Assembly (NCBI RefSeq): GCF_024748695.1 | Contig: NZ_CP087176.1 | Span: 2,659,501-2,723,500, forward strand | DNA: 64,000 nucleotides | Direction of reading: 5' to 3' | DNA from: Pseudomonas sp. B21-040 | GTDB lineage: Bacteria; Pseudomonadota; Gammaproteobacteria; Pseudomonadales; Pseudomonadaceae | Shown: positions 26,636 to 36,208 of the stretch, piece after piece | Position numbering within the stretch: the stretch's first letter is position 1 | Layout: each line of letters opens with the position of its first letter | The notes under the pieces: generated by a model | Told to the model about the DNA's origin: nothing | Databases searched by the model: none | The model's input: the letters and a program-made list of their open reading frames with translations, nothing else | Made by a program: the position numbers and the translations under genes

Positions 26636-27553
26636 CTACTCGTGCGAAGTGATCGAACGTGTTGCAGGGCTTTTGTCGGTGGCTTGCCACGTGGCAATCA
26701 CCGCCCCGGCAATAATCAGCAGCGCCGGAATGATCAGGGTCGGCCCGGCATAACCATGGCCAACGACGATCAGCAGCAGGGTCGACATCAATGGCGCCAG
26801 ATAGGACAAGGCCCCCAGCGTCGCCAGGTGGCCGTGTTTGGTGGCGTGGTCCCAGGCAAAAAACGCCAGGCCTGCCGGTCCCAGGCCGAGGACAATAATG
26901 GCGACCCATTGCGCCGAGTCGGGCCTCACGGTGGTTTCGAAGGCCAGGTGACAAACCAGCCCCGCAGCCGCGGACATGCCACAGATGCCGCCGATAATGC
27001 TGCTCGGGACTTCACTGAAGCGGCGGTTGAACACCGAGTATCCAGCCCAGATCAACGCACAACCGAACGCCGCCAGATACCCGGCCAAGGGCATTGCGCC
27101 AGCGGTGTGCGTCGCGCGTTGCTGCATGATGAACGCCGTGCCCGCCAGGCCCAGCAAGGCGCCGAGCACTTGGCGCTTGTGCAGCTTTTCTCCGGCGGCG
27201 AACGCCGACAGCAGCACCAGCAACAGCGGCCACAGGTAGTTGATCAGGCTGGCTTCGGCCGCCGGTGCGACCTTGAGCGCAAAAAAATACAGCGCGTGAT
27301 AAACGAAAATCCCGACGAAGCCAGAGGCCCATACCGCCCAGGGTTGGCGCCAGCTATTGAAACCGGCCACCCCGCGGCGCCCCAGAATGATCAGGCTCGC
27401 GGCAAACGCGACGCCGAAACTCAGGGTCAGCAGTTCAAAGGGTGGAATGCCTTCGGTCAGGGTGGTCAGCAGCGCAAGACAAGACCAGAGGAAGATCGCA
27501 ATCACGCCGACGGCCGTCGCCGGTCCGGCATTGCGCACGCGAGACTGAGTCAT
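26636..27553 (-). CDS. EamA/DMT-family exporter, YddG-like
   Basis: A 305-residue inner-membrane protein with about ten hydrophobic helices and two EamA repeats. FLWSCLALLTTLTEGIPPFELL and FVYHALYFFALKVAPAAEASLINYLWPLL resemble the aromatic amino acid exporter YddG. Substrate is uncertain: amino acids or related metabolites. It is on the same strand as the GST but separated by 84 bases. Confidence 0.85.
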   Translation of the reverse strand: MTQSRVRNAGPATAVGVIAIFLWSCLALLTTLTEGIPPFELLTLSFGVAFAASLIILGRRGVAGFNSWRQPWAVWASGFVGIFVYHALYFFALKVAPAAEASLINYLWPLLLVLLSAFAAGEKLHKRQVLGALLGLAGTAFIMQQRATHTAGAMPLAGYLAAFGCALIWAGYSVFNRRFSEVPSSIIGGICGMSAAAGLVCHLAFETTVRPDSAQWVAIIVLGLGPAGLAFFAWDHATKHGHLATLGALSYLAPLMSTLLLIVVGHGYAGPTLIIPALLIIAGAVIATWQATDKSPATRSITSHE

Positions 27554-27611
27554 GTCTGTTCCTTCAGCGCATAGGGGCGGGCAACATCCTTGCCCGATGA
27601 CTCGTTGGAGC

Positions 27612-28406
27612 TTAGTCCTTGATCGCTGTTCGTCCAGCGCCCGACGTCGCGCCGACCGGCCGCGCCAGCAAGCGTTTGGTCACGGCCAGCATGGCGACCG
27701 ACACGGCAACGCCCAGCACAAAAGCGTTGAGCCCCATGTGCGGCAACGCCAACGACAACACCAGGCAAAACGCCGCGAACGAATACATGCCCGTGGCCGT
27801 CGCTCGCAGCAACGCCGCTGTGAACGCCGGGCCTCGGGTTTGCTGGGAAAACACCGCCATCACGCTGCCCAATACCGGGAAAACCGCGAGCAGGCCGCTC
27901 CAGCGGTCACCGACGGTGCTGGCCAGGAAGGTGACGATCAAGGTGAGCAGGGCGCCGGCAATCATCCGCAGGATCAGTTTGTCGGACTTGGGTGCCGGGC
28001 CGCTGGTCAAGGGCTTCACGGTCGGGAACAGGTACGGTGCGGCGAGCAGCGCGGTCGCGGCGGCGCACACGGAGAACAGCAGGGACGCAGGGATCAGCGC
28101 CAGTACCATCGCCACCCCCATCCAGACTGACAGTGAAACCGTCAACGCCAACGGCCATCCGGTCCGTTGGGCGACCTGGGCATAGGTCACGCAGAAGGCA
28201 ATCATCGCGAACATCGCCGACAACGCCGCCGTGGCCGATTGCGCGGCGAACGCTTCACCTTGTTCGAGGGCGAGGAACAGCAGAATGGGCCCGACCACCA
28301 CCGGCAATCCCGACAGCCAACCGGCCACGCTTGGCCCCCAGCGTTTACCGGCCAGTGAAATCAGCAGCAGAAATCCCGGGATCACCAGCAGTTTGAGGAT
28401 CAACAC
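27612..28406 (-). CDS. Polytopic inner-membrane protein of unknown function
   Basis: About 264 residues with eight or so hydrophobic segments (LLVIPGFLLLISLAGKRWGP, SVAGWLSGLPVVVGPILLFLAL, and others). I chose GTG 28406 because GGAG lies at the right distance. An in-frame ATG at 28451 would overlap the promoter of the divergent gene and add a hydrophilic stub. I do not recognise a family with confidence. It may be an exporter-like protein in the same run as the DMT transporter. Confidence 0.7.
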   Translation of the reverse strand: MLILKLLVIPGFLLLISLAGKRWGPSVAGWLSGLPVVVGPILLFLALEQGEAFAAQSATAALSAMFAMIAFCVTYAQVAQRTGWPLALTVSLSVWMGVAMVLALIPASLLFSVCAAATALLAAPYLFPTVKPLTSGPAPKSDKLILRMIAGALLTLIVTFLASTVGDRWSGLLAVFPVLGSVMAVFSQQTRGPAFTAALLRATATGMYSFAAFCLVLSLALPHMGLNAFVLGVAVSVAMLAVTKRLLARPVGATSGAGRTAIKD

Positions 28407-28479
28407 GCGCACATCTCCGATCAGGGTGAGGTGGCAACGGTAACATTGCATGCAGTAGATTGCGCTACGGATAGGGTGA

Positions 28480-28493
28480 TTTTGTATACAAAA
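28480..28493. promoter_or_regulatory. Palindromic operator-like site TTTTGTATACAAAA
   Basis: A perfect 14-base palindrome between divergent genes, containing a TATACA hexamer that could be a -10 box. The TTGTATACAA core is of the kind bound by GntR-family repressors. No GntR gene is nearby. Confidence 0.5.
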
Positions 28494-28574
28494 ATAAGAG
28501 CACCGAAAATTGTACGAAACCCGCTTTTACACATACGTTTTATCAAGGCATTCCTCGAGGGGGGCGAGCTCAGC

Positions 28575-29105
28575 ATGAACCGCCAACAATCATCACTGCG
28601 CCATGGTCTTTGGCTGCTGGCACTGCTCGGTTGCCAGGCGCTGGCTAATTGGCAGGAGGCGTTACCCGGTGCGCAGCTCATTGGCAGCGGCGAGTTTCGC
28701 AAGTACGGTTTTGACGTCTACAGTGCGCGGCTCTGGAGCGTGGAGCGACCGTTCTCCAGTGATAAGCCGTTTGCCCTTGAGCTGATTTACCAGCGCTCGA
28801 TCTCCCGCGAGCAGTTGGTGCAAGCGACCGTCAAGGAAATCAAGCGAGTCTGCGGCGATACGGTCAGTGCCGAGCAGTTGGCGGCGTGGCAGGCACTGAT
28901 GCAGCAGTCGTTCATCGATGTGCAGCCCGGCACGCGATTGACCGGCGTCTATCTGCCAGGGCAGGGCGCGCGTTTTTTTGTCGGTCAGCAATTGTTGCGT
29001 GAAGTGAACGACCCGCAATTCGCCCGGGCGTTTTTCGCGATCTGGTTCGACCCGCACACGAGCAATCCCGAGTTGCGCCAGCAGTTGCTGGGCGTTGTCC
29101 CGTAA
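28575..29105 (+). CDS. Chalcone isomerase-like family protein, exported
   Basis: A 176-residue protein with an N-terminal signal (LWLLALLGCQALA, cleaved near residue 25). The chalcone-isomerase-like pattern includes LIGSGEFRKYGFDVYSARLW, FALELIYQRSISREQLVQAT and GVYLPGQGARFFVG. Bacterial members sit in the periplasm and their reaction is not established. I chose ATG 28575 because the signal peptide starts there; an upstream in-frame ATG at 28431 would hide it. Confidence 0.82.
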   Translation: MNRQQSSLRHGLWLLALLGCQALANWQEALPGAQLIGSGEFRKYGFDVYSARLWSVERPFSSDKPFALELIYQRSISREQLVQATVKEIKRVCGDTVSAEQLAAWQALMQQSFIDVQPGTRLTGVYLPGQGARFFVGQQLLREVNDPQFARAFFAIWFDPHTSNPELRQQLLGVVP

Positions 29106-29150
29106 AGTTTGCGATGATCTGCGCGCGACCCCGCGCCTTACCACCTGTTG

Positions 29151-30483
29151 ATGGATCATCGTGTGAAATTCAGTTTGCCGAAAACCGCTACTGCGCCGTT
29201 TTGCCCGCCAGAGGTGGCGGGCTCCGTCCCGGTCGACCCTCGTGCGTCATTCTTCAAACGTGTGTTGCGCTTTGCCGGCCCAGGCTTGCTGGTGTCCATC
29301 GGTTACATGGACCCCGGCAATTGGGCGACCGCCATCGAAGCCGGTTCGCGGTTTGGTTACAGCCTGTTGTTTGTGGTGCTGCTGGCGAGCCTGGCCGGGA
29401 TGGCGGTGCAGTGTTTGTGTTCGCGGCTGGGCATTGCCACCGGGCGCGACCTGGCGCAGTTGTCCCGTGAGCGCTACAGCACCCGTACTGCGCGAACTCA
29501 ATGGGTGTTGGCGGAAATCTCTATCATCGCCACCGACCTCGCTGAAGTGCTCGGCTGCGCGCTGGCGTTCCATCTGTTGCTGGGGTGTTCGCTGACGTTT
29601 GGCATCGCACTGACCGCGTTCGACACGCTGCTGGTGCTGGCCCTGCAAAACCGTGGTTTCCGTCGACTGGAAGCGATCATGCTGGTGCTGGTGAGCACCA
29701 TCGGCGTGTGTTTTTTTTGTCGAACTGTTGCTGATCAAACCCTACTGGCCGGAAGTCGCCCGAGGGTTCACACCGTCACTGTCCGCCATCAGCGAGGCCG
29801 CGCCGCTGTATTTGGCGATCGGTATTCTCGGGGCCACGGTGATGCCGCATAACCTGTATTTGCACACATCCATCGTACAAACCCGGTTGATTGGCAAGGA
29901 CCTGGCCAGCAAGCAGGATGCGGTGAAACTGGCGCGCATCGACACCATCGGCTCGCTGGCGTTGGCGTTGCTGGTCAACGCGGCGATCCTGATTCTCGCG
30001 GCGGCCGCATTCCACAAGACCGGGCATACCGATGTCGTGGACATTCAGGATGCCTATCACCTGCTGGACCCGTTGGTCGGCGGGGCGATGGCCAGTGTAC
30101 TGTTCGGCGTGGCGTTGCTGGCATCGGGGCAGAGTTCGACCTTTACCGGGACCATCGCCGGGCAGGTGATCATGGAAGGCTTTCTGAACCTGCGGATTCC
30201 GTGCTGGCAACGACGCTTGATCACCCGTGGGCTGGCGTTGATCCCGGCGTTCATCGGGGTCTGGCTGATGGGGGATGATGCGATCGGCAAGCTGCTGGTG
30301 TTGAGCCAGGTGGTGTTGAGTTTGCAATTGCCATTTGCGTTGTACCCGCTGATTCGCATGACCAGTGATCACAAATTGATGGGGCCGTTTGTGAATCGGT
30401 GGCCGACGCGGGTGTTGGTGTGGGGGCTGTTTGCGGTGATCAGTGGGGCGAATAGCTGGTTGATCTTCCAGTTTCTGGCCTGA
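29151..30483 (+). pseudogene. mntH: MntH Nramp manganese transporter, frameshifted
   Basis: The region codes for a full-length Nramp protein (about 445 codons) but in two frames. Frame one carries residues through TM5, including the TM1 metal motif GYMDPGNWAT. Frame two resumes at VELLLIKPYWPEVARG and carries the TM6 motif MPHNLYLH to the end. The break is an eight-T run at 29711-29718; seven T would restore GVCFFVELLLIKP. Either the gene is inactive, the run is a sequencing error, or slippage at the run restores protein. Both halves otherwise look intact and conserved. It was a proton-coupled Mn(II)/Fe(II) importer. Confidence 0.88.
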
Positions 30484-30484
30484 C

Positions 30485-30602
30485 GCTGATCGTTCCCACG
30501 CTCTGCGTGGGAATACCTCTACGGACGCTCCGCGTTCGGCTCTGGATGGGACGCGGAGCGTCCCGGGCTGCATTCCCACGCAGAGCGTGGGAATGATCAG
30601 CG
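30485..30602. repeat. REPIN-type inverted pair, family 3 (TTCCCACGCTCTGCGTGGGAA)
   Basis: CTGATCGTTCCCACGCTCTG at left and CAGAGCGTGGGAATGATCAG at right. GGACGCTCCGCG and CGCGGAGCGTCC form inner arms. It separates convergent genes. Confidence 0.85.
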
Positions 30603-30606
30603 TGGA

Positions 30607-31500
30607 TTATTTCTGGAATGCGCCTACCACAAAATCAATAAACACTCGGGTCTTGGCCGGCATCAGCGTTCGGCTCGGGTAATACAGCGAAATCGGCCCC
30701 GCGTCCGCGTGCCAGTGGGGCAGCAAGCGCACCAGTTCGCCGCGCTGGAGGTTGGCGATCACGTCCGGCAACACCAGCAGCGTCACACCCAGACCGAGTA
30801 TCGCGGCTTCGCGCATGGCCGCCGGGTCATTGAGCACGATGTTTTCACTCAGATCCGCCGACGCTTCACGGCCCGCACCGTCCTGCATCACCCAATGACG
30901 AATCCGCCCGGTGCGGCTGCCGCGCATCACGATGCCGCTGTGCCTGGACAAGTCCGCCGGATGCGCGGGCTCCGGGTGCACGGCCAGATAGGCCGGGGAA
31001 GCAACCGCCACCACGTGCGCCGACGCCAACGTCCGCGACACCACACCGGGCGTCAATTCGAAGCCGCCACCGATGGCCGCGTCATAGCCTTCGGCAATCA
31101 GATCCACGGGGCGGTTTTCGAAGTGCCATTCCGGTCGGATCAATGGGTATTGCTCAAGGAATGCTGGCAACAGCGGCAAGATATGACCGATGCCAAAGGT
31201 CGGTGCGAGGCTGACTTTAAGCACCCCGGCGGGCTCACCCCGATCACTGTTCACCGCGCTGATTGCCGCCTGCAACGCCTCAAGATTGCCGCCGATGCTC
31301 GCCAGAAAACGCTCGCCGGCCTCGGTCAGTGAGAGCTTGCGGGTCGAGCGTTGGAACAGCCGCACACCGAGGTTGCGTTCAAGCATCGCCACGTTGCGGC
31401 TGACGGCTGCCGGTGTCAGGGCCAGCAATCGCGCGGCTGCCGAAAAACTGCCGGTTTCGGCGCTGCGGGCAAAGCACTCGAGGTTGGCAAGGGTTTCCAT
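30607..31500 (-). CDS. LysR-family transcriptional regulator
   Basis: A 297-residue LysR protein: wHTH at 1-60 (FARSAETGSFSAAARLLALTPAAVSRNVAMLE) and a periplasmic-binding-like effector domain from about 90. It is of the YafC/DmlR-like subgroup. It is divergent from the small NAD(P)-binding oxidoreductase at 31614 with 113 bases between, so it likely controls that gene and itself. Confidence 0.9.
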   Translation of the reverse strand: METLANLECFARSAETGSFSAAARLLALTPAAVSRNVAMLERNLGVRLFQRSTRKLSLTEAGERFLASIGGNLEALQAAISAVNSDRGEPAGVLKVSLAPTFGIGHILPLLPAFLEQYPLIRPEWHFENRPVDLIAEGYDAAIGGGFELTPGVVSRTLASAHVVAVASPAYLAVHPEPAHPADLSRHSGIVMRGSRTGRIRHWVMQDGAGREASADLSENIVLNDPAAMREAAILGLGVTLLVLPDVIANLQRGELVRLLPHWHADAGPISLYYPSRTLMPAKTRVFIDFVVGAFQK

Positions 31501-31613
31501 GTCGGTTGCCTGATAGCAATGCTTGAAGATGATTCAAGGCATTACCGGCTAATCACGCGCTAATGGCAAGGGCAGTATTCATCCCACCGTTAATCACTTG
31601 AGAGGAATACACC

Positions 31614-32216
31614 ATGAGCACTATCGGAATCATTGGCGCTGGGGCCATCGGCGCAGCATTTGCCAGAGCCCTGTCGCGCAAAGGCATTGAAGTAGTTATC
31701 GCCAACAGTCGCGGGCCGCAAACCCTCGCGTCACTGGTGGCAGAGCTGGGGCCGACGGCGCGTGCCGGCACCCGTGAAGAAGCCGCCGCCCAACCCATCG
31801 TACTGGTGGCGGTGAACTGGTCGAAATTGCCAGCGGCGTTGGCGGGGCTGTCGGATTTCGGCGGGCGGATCGTGATCGATGCCAACAACTCGATTGAGGC
31901 GCCATCGTTCAAGGCTGTGGACTTGCACGGACGCATGTCCAGCGAAGTGTTTGCCGAATGGGTACCGGGGGCGCGGGTGGTGAAGGCGTTCAATCACCTT
32001 CAGGCGCGGTTGCTTGAAAGCGACCCAGGCGCGGAGGGTGGTCGCAGAGTGCTGTTCATGTCGGGGGATGATGTCGAGGCCAAAGCCCGGGTGGCGGCGC
32101 TGATCGATCGGTTGGGATTCTTCGGCATCGATCTCGGGGCGTTGAGCATCGGTGCGCGGCTGGTGCAGTTTCCAGGCGGGCCGTTGCCAGCACTGAACCT
32201 GGTGAAATTCGCCTGA
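31614..32216 (+). CDS. NAD(P)-binding oxidoreductase, F420-reductase-like
   Basis: A 200-residue Rossmann protein: IGIIGAGAIGAAFARAL at 3-19, ANSRGPQTLASLVAEL as the phosphate-binding continuation, and IDANNSIE near the nicotinamide site. It belongs to the NADPH-dependent F420 reductase-like family, whose proteobacterial members do not use F420 (no F420 genes seen here). GAGAGGA precedes the ATG. It is divergent from LysR. Confidence 0.82.
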   Translation: MSTIGIIGAGAIGAAFARALSRKGIEVVIANSRGPQTLASLVAELGPTARAGTREEAAAQPIVLVAVNWSKLPAALAGLSDFGGRIVIDANNSIEAPSFKAVDLHGRMSSEVFAEWVPGARVVKAFNHLQARLLESDPGAEGGRRVLFMSGDDVEAKARVAALIDRLGFFGIDLGALSIGARLVQFPGGPLPALNLVKFA

Positions 32217-32225
32217 GCGCACGAT

Positions 32226-32384
32226 CTGTAGCAGCTGGCGTAGCCTGCGTCCGGCTGCGAAGCAGTCGTAAAACCCGAACACTCGGTCTTCCTGATGCAC
32301 CGCATTGCCTGACTTTACGACTGCTTCGCAGCCGGACGCAGGCTTCGCCAGCTGCTACACAAGGTTATGTGCCAGCTGCTACAA
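32226..32384. repeat. REPIN-type inverted pair, family 1, plus extra arm
   Basis: CTGTAGCAGCTGGCGTAGCC at left and GGCTTCGCCAGCTGCTACA at right, nearly identical to the 7025 element. A further half arm GCCAGCTGCTACA lies at 32371-32383. Confidence 0.85.
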
Positions 32385-32480
32385 GGTATGCGGTAGAACC
32401 CGGTGCGAGGTGAATCGCACCGGGGGTGTTACCAGACTGCGACGGATCTTCGTGGGTCCCCGCGCAGTCTGTTGAACGCT

Positions 32481-33662
32481 TTACGCTCGTTCGATTGCCA
32501 AGGCCACGCCCTGACCACCGCCGATGCACAAGGTGGCGAGGCCTTTCTTGGCGTCACGCTTGATCATTTCATGCAGCAAGGTCACCAGCACGCGGCAGCC
32601 CGATGCACCGATCGGATGACCCAATGCGATGGCGCCGCCGTTGACGTTGACTTTGTTCAAGTCCCATTCCAGGTCCTTGGCCACTGCCAGCGATTGAGCG
32701 GCGAACGCTTCGTTGGCTTCGATCAGGTCCAGTTGGTCGATGGACCAGCCGGCCTTGCTCAGGCAACGACGGGTGGCGGACACCGGGCCGATGCCCATGA
32801 TCGCCGGGTCTACGCCAGCGTTGGCATAAGCGGCGATTTTCGCCAGCACCGGCAGGCCAAGGGCCTTGGCTTTGTCGGCGCTCATCAGGATCACGGCAGC
32901 AGCACCGTCGTTCAGCGACGAAGCGTTGCCAGCCGTCACCGAACCGTCCTTTTTGAACGCTGCTTTCAGCTTGCCCAGCGCTTCAGCGGTGGTACCGGCG
33001 CGTGGCTGCTCGTCGGTGGCAAAGGACAGCGGGTCGCCCTTGCGCTGAGGAATCAGGATCGGCGTGATCTCATCGGCAAAACGCCCGGCTTCAATGGCTG
33101 CCGTGGCTTTTTGCTGGGAGGCGGCGGCAAAAGCGTCCTGCTGCTCGCGGGTCAGGTTGTACTTTTCAGCCAGGTTTTCGGCAGTGATGCCCATGTGGTA
33201 ATCGTTGAACGCATCCCACAAGCCGTCGCTGATCATGGTGTCGACGATTTGCGCGTGACCCATGCGCAAGCCAGTGCGAGCGCCCGGCATCACGTAGTTG
33301 GACAGGCTCATGTTTTCCTGGCCGCCGGCAATGATCACCTCGGCATCGCCGCAGCGAATCGCCTGGGTCGCCAGGTGCAAGGCCTTGAGGCCCGAGCCGC
33401 AGACCTTGTTCAGGGTCATGGCCGGTACGGTGAACGGCAGGCCGGCCTTGATCGCGGACTGGCGCGCAGGGTTTTGCCCGGCACCAGCGGTCAGGACCTG
33501 GCCCATGATTACTTCATCGACTTCCGCCGGGTTCAGGCCGGTTTGCGCCAGCAACTGACGGATCACCGCCGCACCGAGGTCAACCGCGGACACGCCCGCC
33601 AGGGAACCCTGGAAGCTGCCGATGGCAGTGCGGGTGGCGGCAACAATTACGACGTCTTGCAT
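32481..33662 (-). CDS. atoB: Acetyl-CoA C-acetyltransferase (thiolase)
   Basis: A 393-residue thiolase. Nucleophile Cys88 in [10 protein letters not shown], His in [15 protein letters not shown] and second Cys in LCIGGGQG. It cleaves acetoacetyl-CoA to two acetyl-CoA. ATG 33662 ([15 protein letters not shown]) fits the family; 33677 would overlap dhcB. It is the third gene of the dhcA-dhcB-atoB operon, which matches PA1999-PA2001 in P. aeruginosa. Confidence 0.93.
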   Translation of the reverse strand: MQDVVIVAATRTAIGSFQGSLAGVSAVDLGAAVIRQLLAQTGLNPAEVDEVIMGQVLTAGAGQNPARQSAIKAGLPFTVPAMTLNKVCGSGLKALHLATQAIRCGDAEVIIAGGQENMSLSNYVMPGARTGLRMGHAQIVDTMISDGLWDAFNDYHMGITAENLAEKYNLTREQQDAFAAASQQKATAAIEAGRFADEITPILIPQRKGDPLSFATDEQPRAGTTAEALGKLKAAFKKDGSVTAGNASSLNDGAAAVILMSADKAKALGLPVLAKIAAYANAGVDPAIMGIGPVSATRRCLSKAGWSIDQLDLIEANEAFAAQSLAVAKDLEWDLNKVNVNGGAIALGHPIGASGCRVLVTLLHEMIKRDAKKGLATLCIGGGQGVALAIERA

Positions 33663-33673
33663 GGAAGGATTCC

Positions 33674-34339
33674 TCACTGGGCAGCGAACTGCATTTCCGG
33701 GACGTGATCGGGAACAATCAGTTTACCCGCCGTCTTGGCAACGATCTCCTCGACGCTGACGCCCGGCGCACGTTCTTTGAGAATGAACGCGCCGTTTTCG
33801 ATTTCCAGATACGCCAGGTCAGTCAGCACGCGCTTGATGCAACCGGCGCCGGTCAGCGGCAGGCTGCAATGGTCCAGCAGCTTGGACTCACCGTCCTTGG
33901 ACGCGTGGGTCATGATGACGATGATGTTGTCTGCGCCGGCGACCAGGTCCATGGCGCCGCCCATGCCCTTGACCAGCTTGCCCGGGATCATCCACGAGGC
34001 AATGTTGCCTTGTACGTCTACTTCAAAGGCGCCCAGCACGGTCAGGTCGACATGGCCACCGCGGATCATTGCGAAGGACTCGGCCGACGAAAAGATCGAA
34101 GCGCCGGTACGTGCGGTCACGGTTTGTTTGCCGGCGTTGATCATGTCGGCATCGATGGTTTCTTCAGTAGGAAAAGGACCCATGCCGAGCAGGCCGTTTT
34201 CCGACTGCAGCATGACTTCCATGCCTTCGGGGATGTAGTTGGCAACCAAGGTCGGGATGCCGATGCCCAGGTTCACGTAAAAGCCGTCCTGCATTTCGCG
34301 GGCGACGCGTTGAGCCATTTGTTCGCGGGAAAGTGCCAT
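33674..34339 (-). CDS. dhcB: 3-oxoacid CoA-transferase beta subunit (dehydrocarnitine CoA-transferase type)
   Basis: A 221-residue family I CoA-transferase subunit B. The catalytic Glu47 lies in QSENGLLG, and [13 protein letters not shown] precedes it. With the alpha subunit it moves CoA from succinyl- or acetyl-CoA to a 3-oxo acid. The gene order with atoB and a divergent LysR equals the dhcAB-atoB/dhcR locus of P. aeruginosa carnitine catabolism, so I name it by synteny; acetoacetate could also be a substrate. Confidence 0.85.
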   Translation of the reverse strand: MALSREQMAQRVAREMQDGFYVNLGIGIPTLVANYIPEGMEVMLQSENGLLGMGPFPTEETIDADMINAGKQTVTARTGASIFSSAESFAMIRGGHVDLTVLGAFEVDVQGNIASWMIPGKLVKGMGGAMDLVAGADNIIVIMTHASKDGESKLLDHCSLPLTGAGCIKRVLTDLAYLEIENGAFILKERAPGVSVEEIVAKTAGKLIVPDHVPEMQFAAQ

Positions 34340-34375
34340 TGTCGTTATTCCTTCATTCGGTCCGGGGGCAGGGGA

Positions 34376-35074
34376 TCACTTACGCACGGTGCGCTGTTCG
34401 ATGCGCTTCTCGAACGTGCCGCAAATGACCCGGTCGACGTAGATGCCTGGGGTGTGGATCTGCGCCGGGTCCAGCTCGCCGGGTTCAACGATTTCTTCGA
34501 CTTCAACCACGGTGATCTTGCCGGCGGTGGCGGCCAGCGGGTTGAAGTTCTGGGCGGTGTGGCGATAGATCACGTTACCGAAATGGTCGGCTTTCCAGCC
34601 TTTGACGATGGCGAAGTCGCCGGTGATGGATTCTTCCATCAGGTACTGGCGGCCATGGAATTCGCGCACTTCCTTGCCATCAGCGACCGGAGTGCCGACG
34701 CCAGTGGCGGTGAAGAAGGCCGGGATGCCGGCGCCGCCAGCGCGCATTTTTTCGGCGAGGGTGCCTTGCGGGGTCAGGACCACTTCGATGGCGCCGCTGA
34801 GCAGCTGCTCTTCGAACATCTTGTTCTCGCCCACGTACGAGGCCACAACTTTGCTGATCTGCCGGTCTTCCAGCAGCACGCCGAGGCCGAAACCGTCCAC
34901 GCCGCAGTTGTTGGAAACCACCGTGAGGTCGCGAGTGCCTTTGCGCTTGATCTCGTTGATCAGGTTTTCCGGGATCCCGCACAGGCCGAAGCCGCCAGCG
35001 ATCACGGTCATGCCGTCTTCAAGACCGGCCATGGCTTCCTCGTAGGAACTCACGCGCTTGTCGAAACCTGCCAT
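34376..35074 (-). CDS. dhcA: 3-oxoacid CoA-transferase alpha subunit (dehydrocarnitine CoA-transferase type)
   Basis: A 232-residue subunit [19 protein letters not shown] with the glycine-rich CoA loop, then [16 protein letters not shown] and [25 protein letters not shown]. The start is ATG 35074 (MAGFDKRV) with AGAGGTG upstream. A longer frame to 35188 runs through the promoter and is unlikely. First gene of the operon. Function as for its partner. Confidence 0.87.
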   Translation of the reverse strand: MAGFDKRVSSYEEAMAGLEDGMTVIAGGFGLCGIPENLINEIKRKGTRDLTVVSNNCGVDGFGLGVLLEDRQISKVVASYVGENKMFEEQLLSGAIEVVLTPQGTLAEKMRAGGAGIPAFFTATGVGTPVADGKEVREFHGRQYLMEESITGDFAIVKGWKADHFGNVIYRHTAQNFNPLAATAGKITVVEVEEIVEPGELDPAQIHTPGIYVDRVICGTFEKRIEQRTVRK

Positions 35075-35168
35075 ATGCACCTCTTTTATTCTTTGTGGGC
35101 GGCTGGCTAGCCGTATGCGATGAAGTGTCGCGTCACTGCATTCATTTGTTAAGTTGATTTTTAAGGTT

Positions 35169-35197
35169 GATTGATAGATAAAACTCACTAATCAATC
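35169..35197. promoter_or_regulatory. Inverted repeat in the dhcA/LysR divergent promoter
   Basis: GATTGAT (35169-35175) and ATCAATC (35191-35197) are exact inverses 15 bases apart, in the gap between dhcA and the divergent LysR gene. Position suits a LysR recognition site. Confidence 0.4.
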
Positions 35198-35224
35198 GCC
35201 CGTAATACGTTGGAGCCACCGGTC

Positions 35225-36124
35225 ATGACAGTCAAGCAGATCCGCGCCTTCCTGGCTGTGGCCCAGAGTCTGAGTTTTGCCGTGGCGTGCGAGCGCTTGC
35301 ACCTGTCGCAATCGGCGTTGAGCCTGACGATCAAGGCGCTGGAAGACGGGCTGGGCGGGCGCCTGTTCACCCGCAACACGCGCAACGTGGCGCTGACCGC
35401 CGAGGGCGAGTCGCTGGTGCCACTGGCTCGCCGGTTGATTGCTGACTGGGACAACGCCGAGGATGAGCTGCGCCAGCGCTTTACCCTGCAGCGTGGCCGC
35501 GTGACGCTGGCGGCCATGCCGTCGTTTGCCGGCAACCTGCTGCCGCCGATTCTCAAGACGTTCCGTGCGCGTTATCCGAAGGTCAACGTCACGGTCAATG
35601 ACGTGATCAACGAGCAGGTGCTGGAAATGGTCCGCGACCGCCAAGTGGAGCTGGGCGTGGCGTTTGAGCCGACGCAGAGTTCGTCGCTGGCGTTCACGCC
35701 GTTGTACATGGACCGCTTCGTGGCCATCGTGCCCAAGGACTCGCCGCTGGTCGAGCTCGATGCCATCGACTGGCAAACGCTGCTCAAGGAGCCGTTCATC
35801 ACCTTGCAGCGACCCTCTACGGTGCGGGTGATGCTGGAAGAACATTTGCAGGCGCGGGGCATGAAATTGCCGGTGGAGTTTGAAAGTCATCAGTTGGCGA
35901 CCGTCGGGCGGATGGTCGCCAGCGGCTTGGGCGTAAGCGCGGTACCGGCGTTGTGCGCCGGGCAGATGCAAGAGCTCGGCGCACACTGCATTACCTTGCG
36001 TGATCCGGTGGTGGAACGGGCGATTGGCGTGCTGACCAAGCCAGGGGTAGAACTGTCGGCGGCGGCGCAGGCGTTGTTCGATATCCTCAAAGAAGGACTC
36101 GGCCAACAAATCTCCCTGCACTGA
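35225..36124 (+). CDS. dhcR: LysR-family regulator divergent from the CoA-transferase operon
   Basis: A 299-residue LysR protein: wHTH (AVACERLHLSQSALSLTIKALEDGLGGRLF) and effector domain. ATG 35225 (MTVKQIRAFLAVAQ) is preferred to the in-frame 35210. Shared promoter space of 150 bases with dhcA. By synteny it is the probable activator of dhcAB-atoB in response to a carnitine breakdown product; the inducer itself is inferred. Confidence 0.82.
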   Translation: MTVKQIRAFLAVAQSLSFAVACERLHLSQSALSLTIKALEDGLGGRLFTRNTRNVALTAEGESLVPLARRLIADWDNAEDELRQRFTLQRGRVTLAAMPSFAGNLLPPILKTFRARYPKVNVTVNDVINEQVLEMVRDRQVELGVAFEPTQSSSLAFTPLYMDRFVAIVPKDSPLVELDAIDWQTLLKEPFITLQRPSTVRVMLEEHLQARGMKLPVEFESHQLATVGRMVASGLGVSAVPALCAGQMQELGAHCITLRDPVVERAIGVLTKPGVELSAAAQALFDILKEGLGQQISLH

Positions 36125-36163
36125 TCACAATCCCCTTGTAGGAGTGGGGGGCTTCAGTGATGA

Positions 36164-36197
36164 AGATCGTTCCCACGCAGAGCGTGGGATCGATCAG
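36164..36197. repeat. Solitary family 3 REP hairpin
   Basis: TCCCACGC/GCGTGGGA stem with a 3-base loop, flanked by GATCG and CGATC. It lies between the convergent LysR and sirtuin genes and may act as a terminator. Confidence 0.7.
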
Positions 36198-36208
36198 TAT
36201 GGGTTTCG

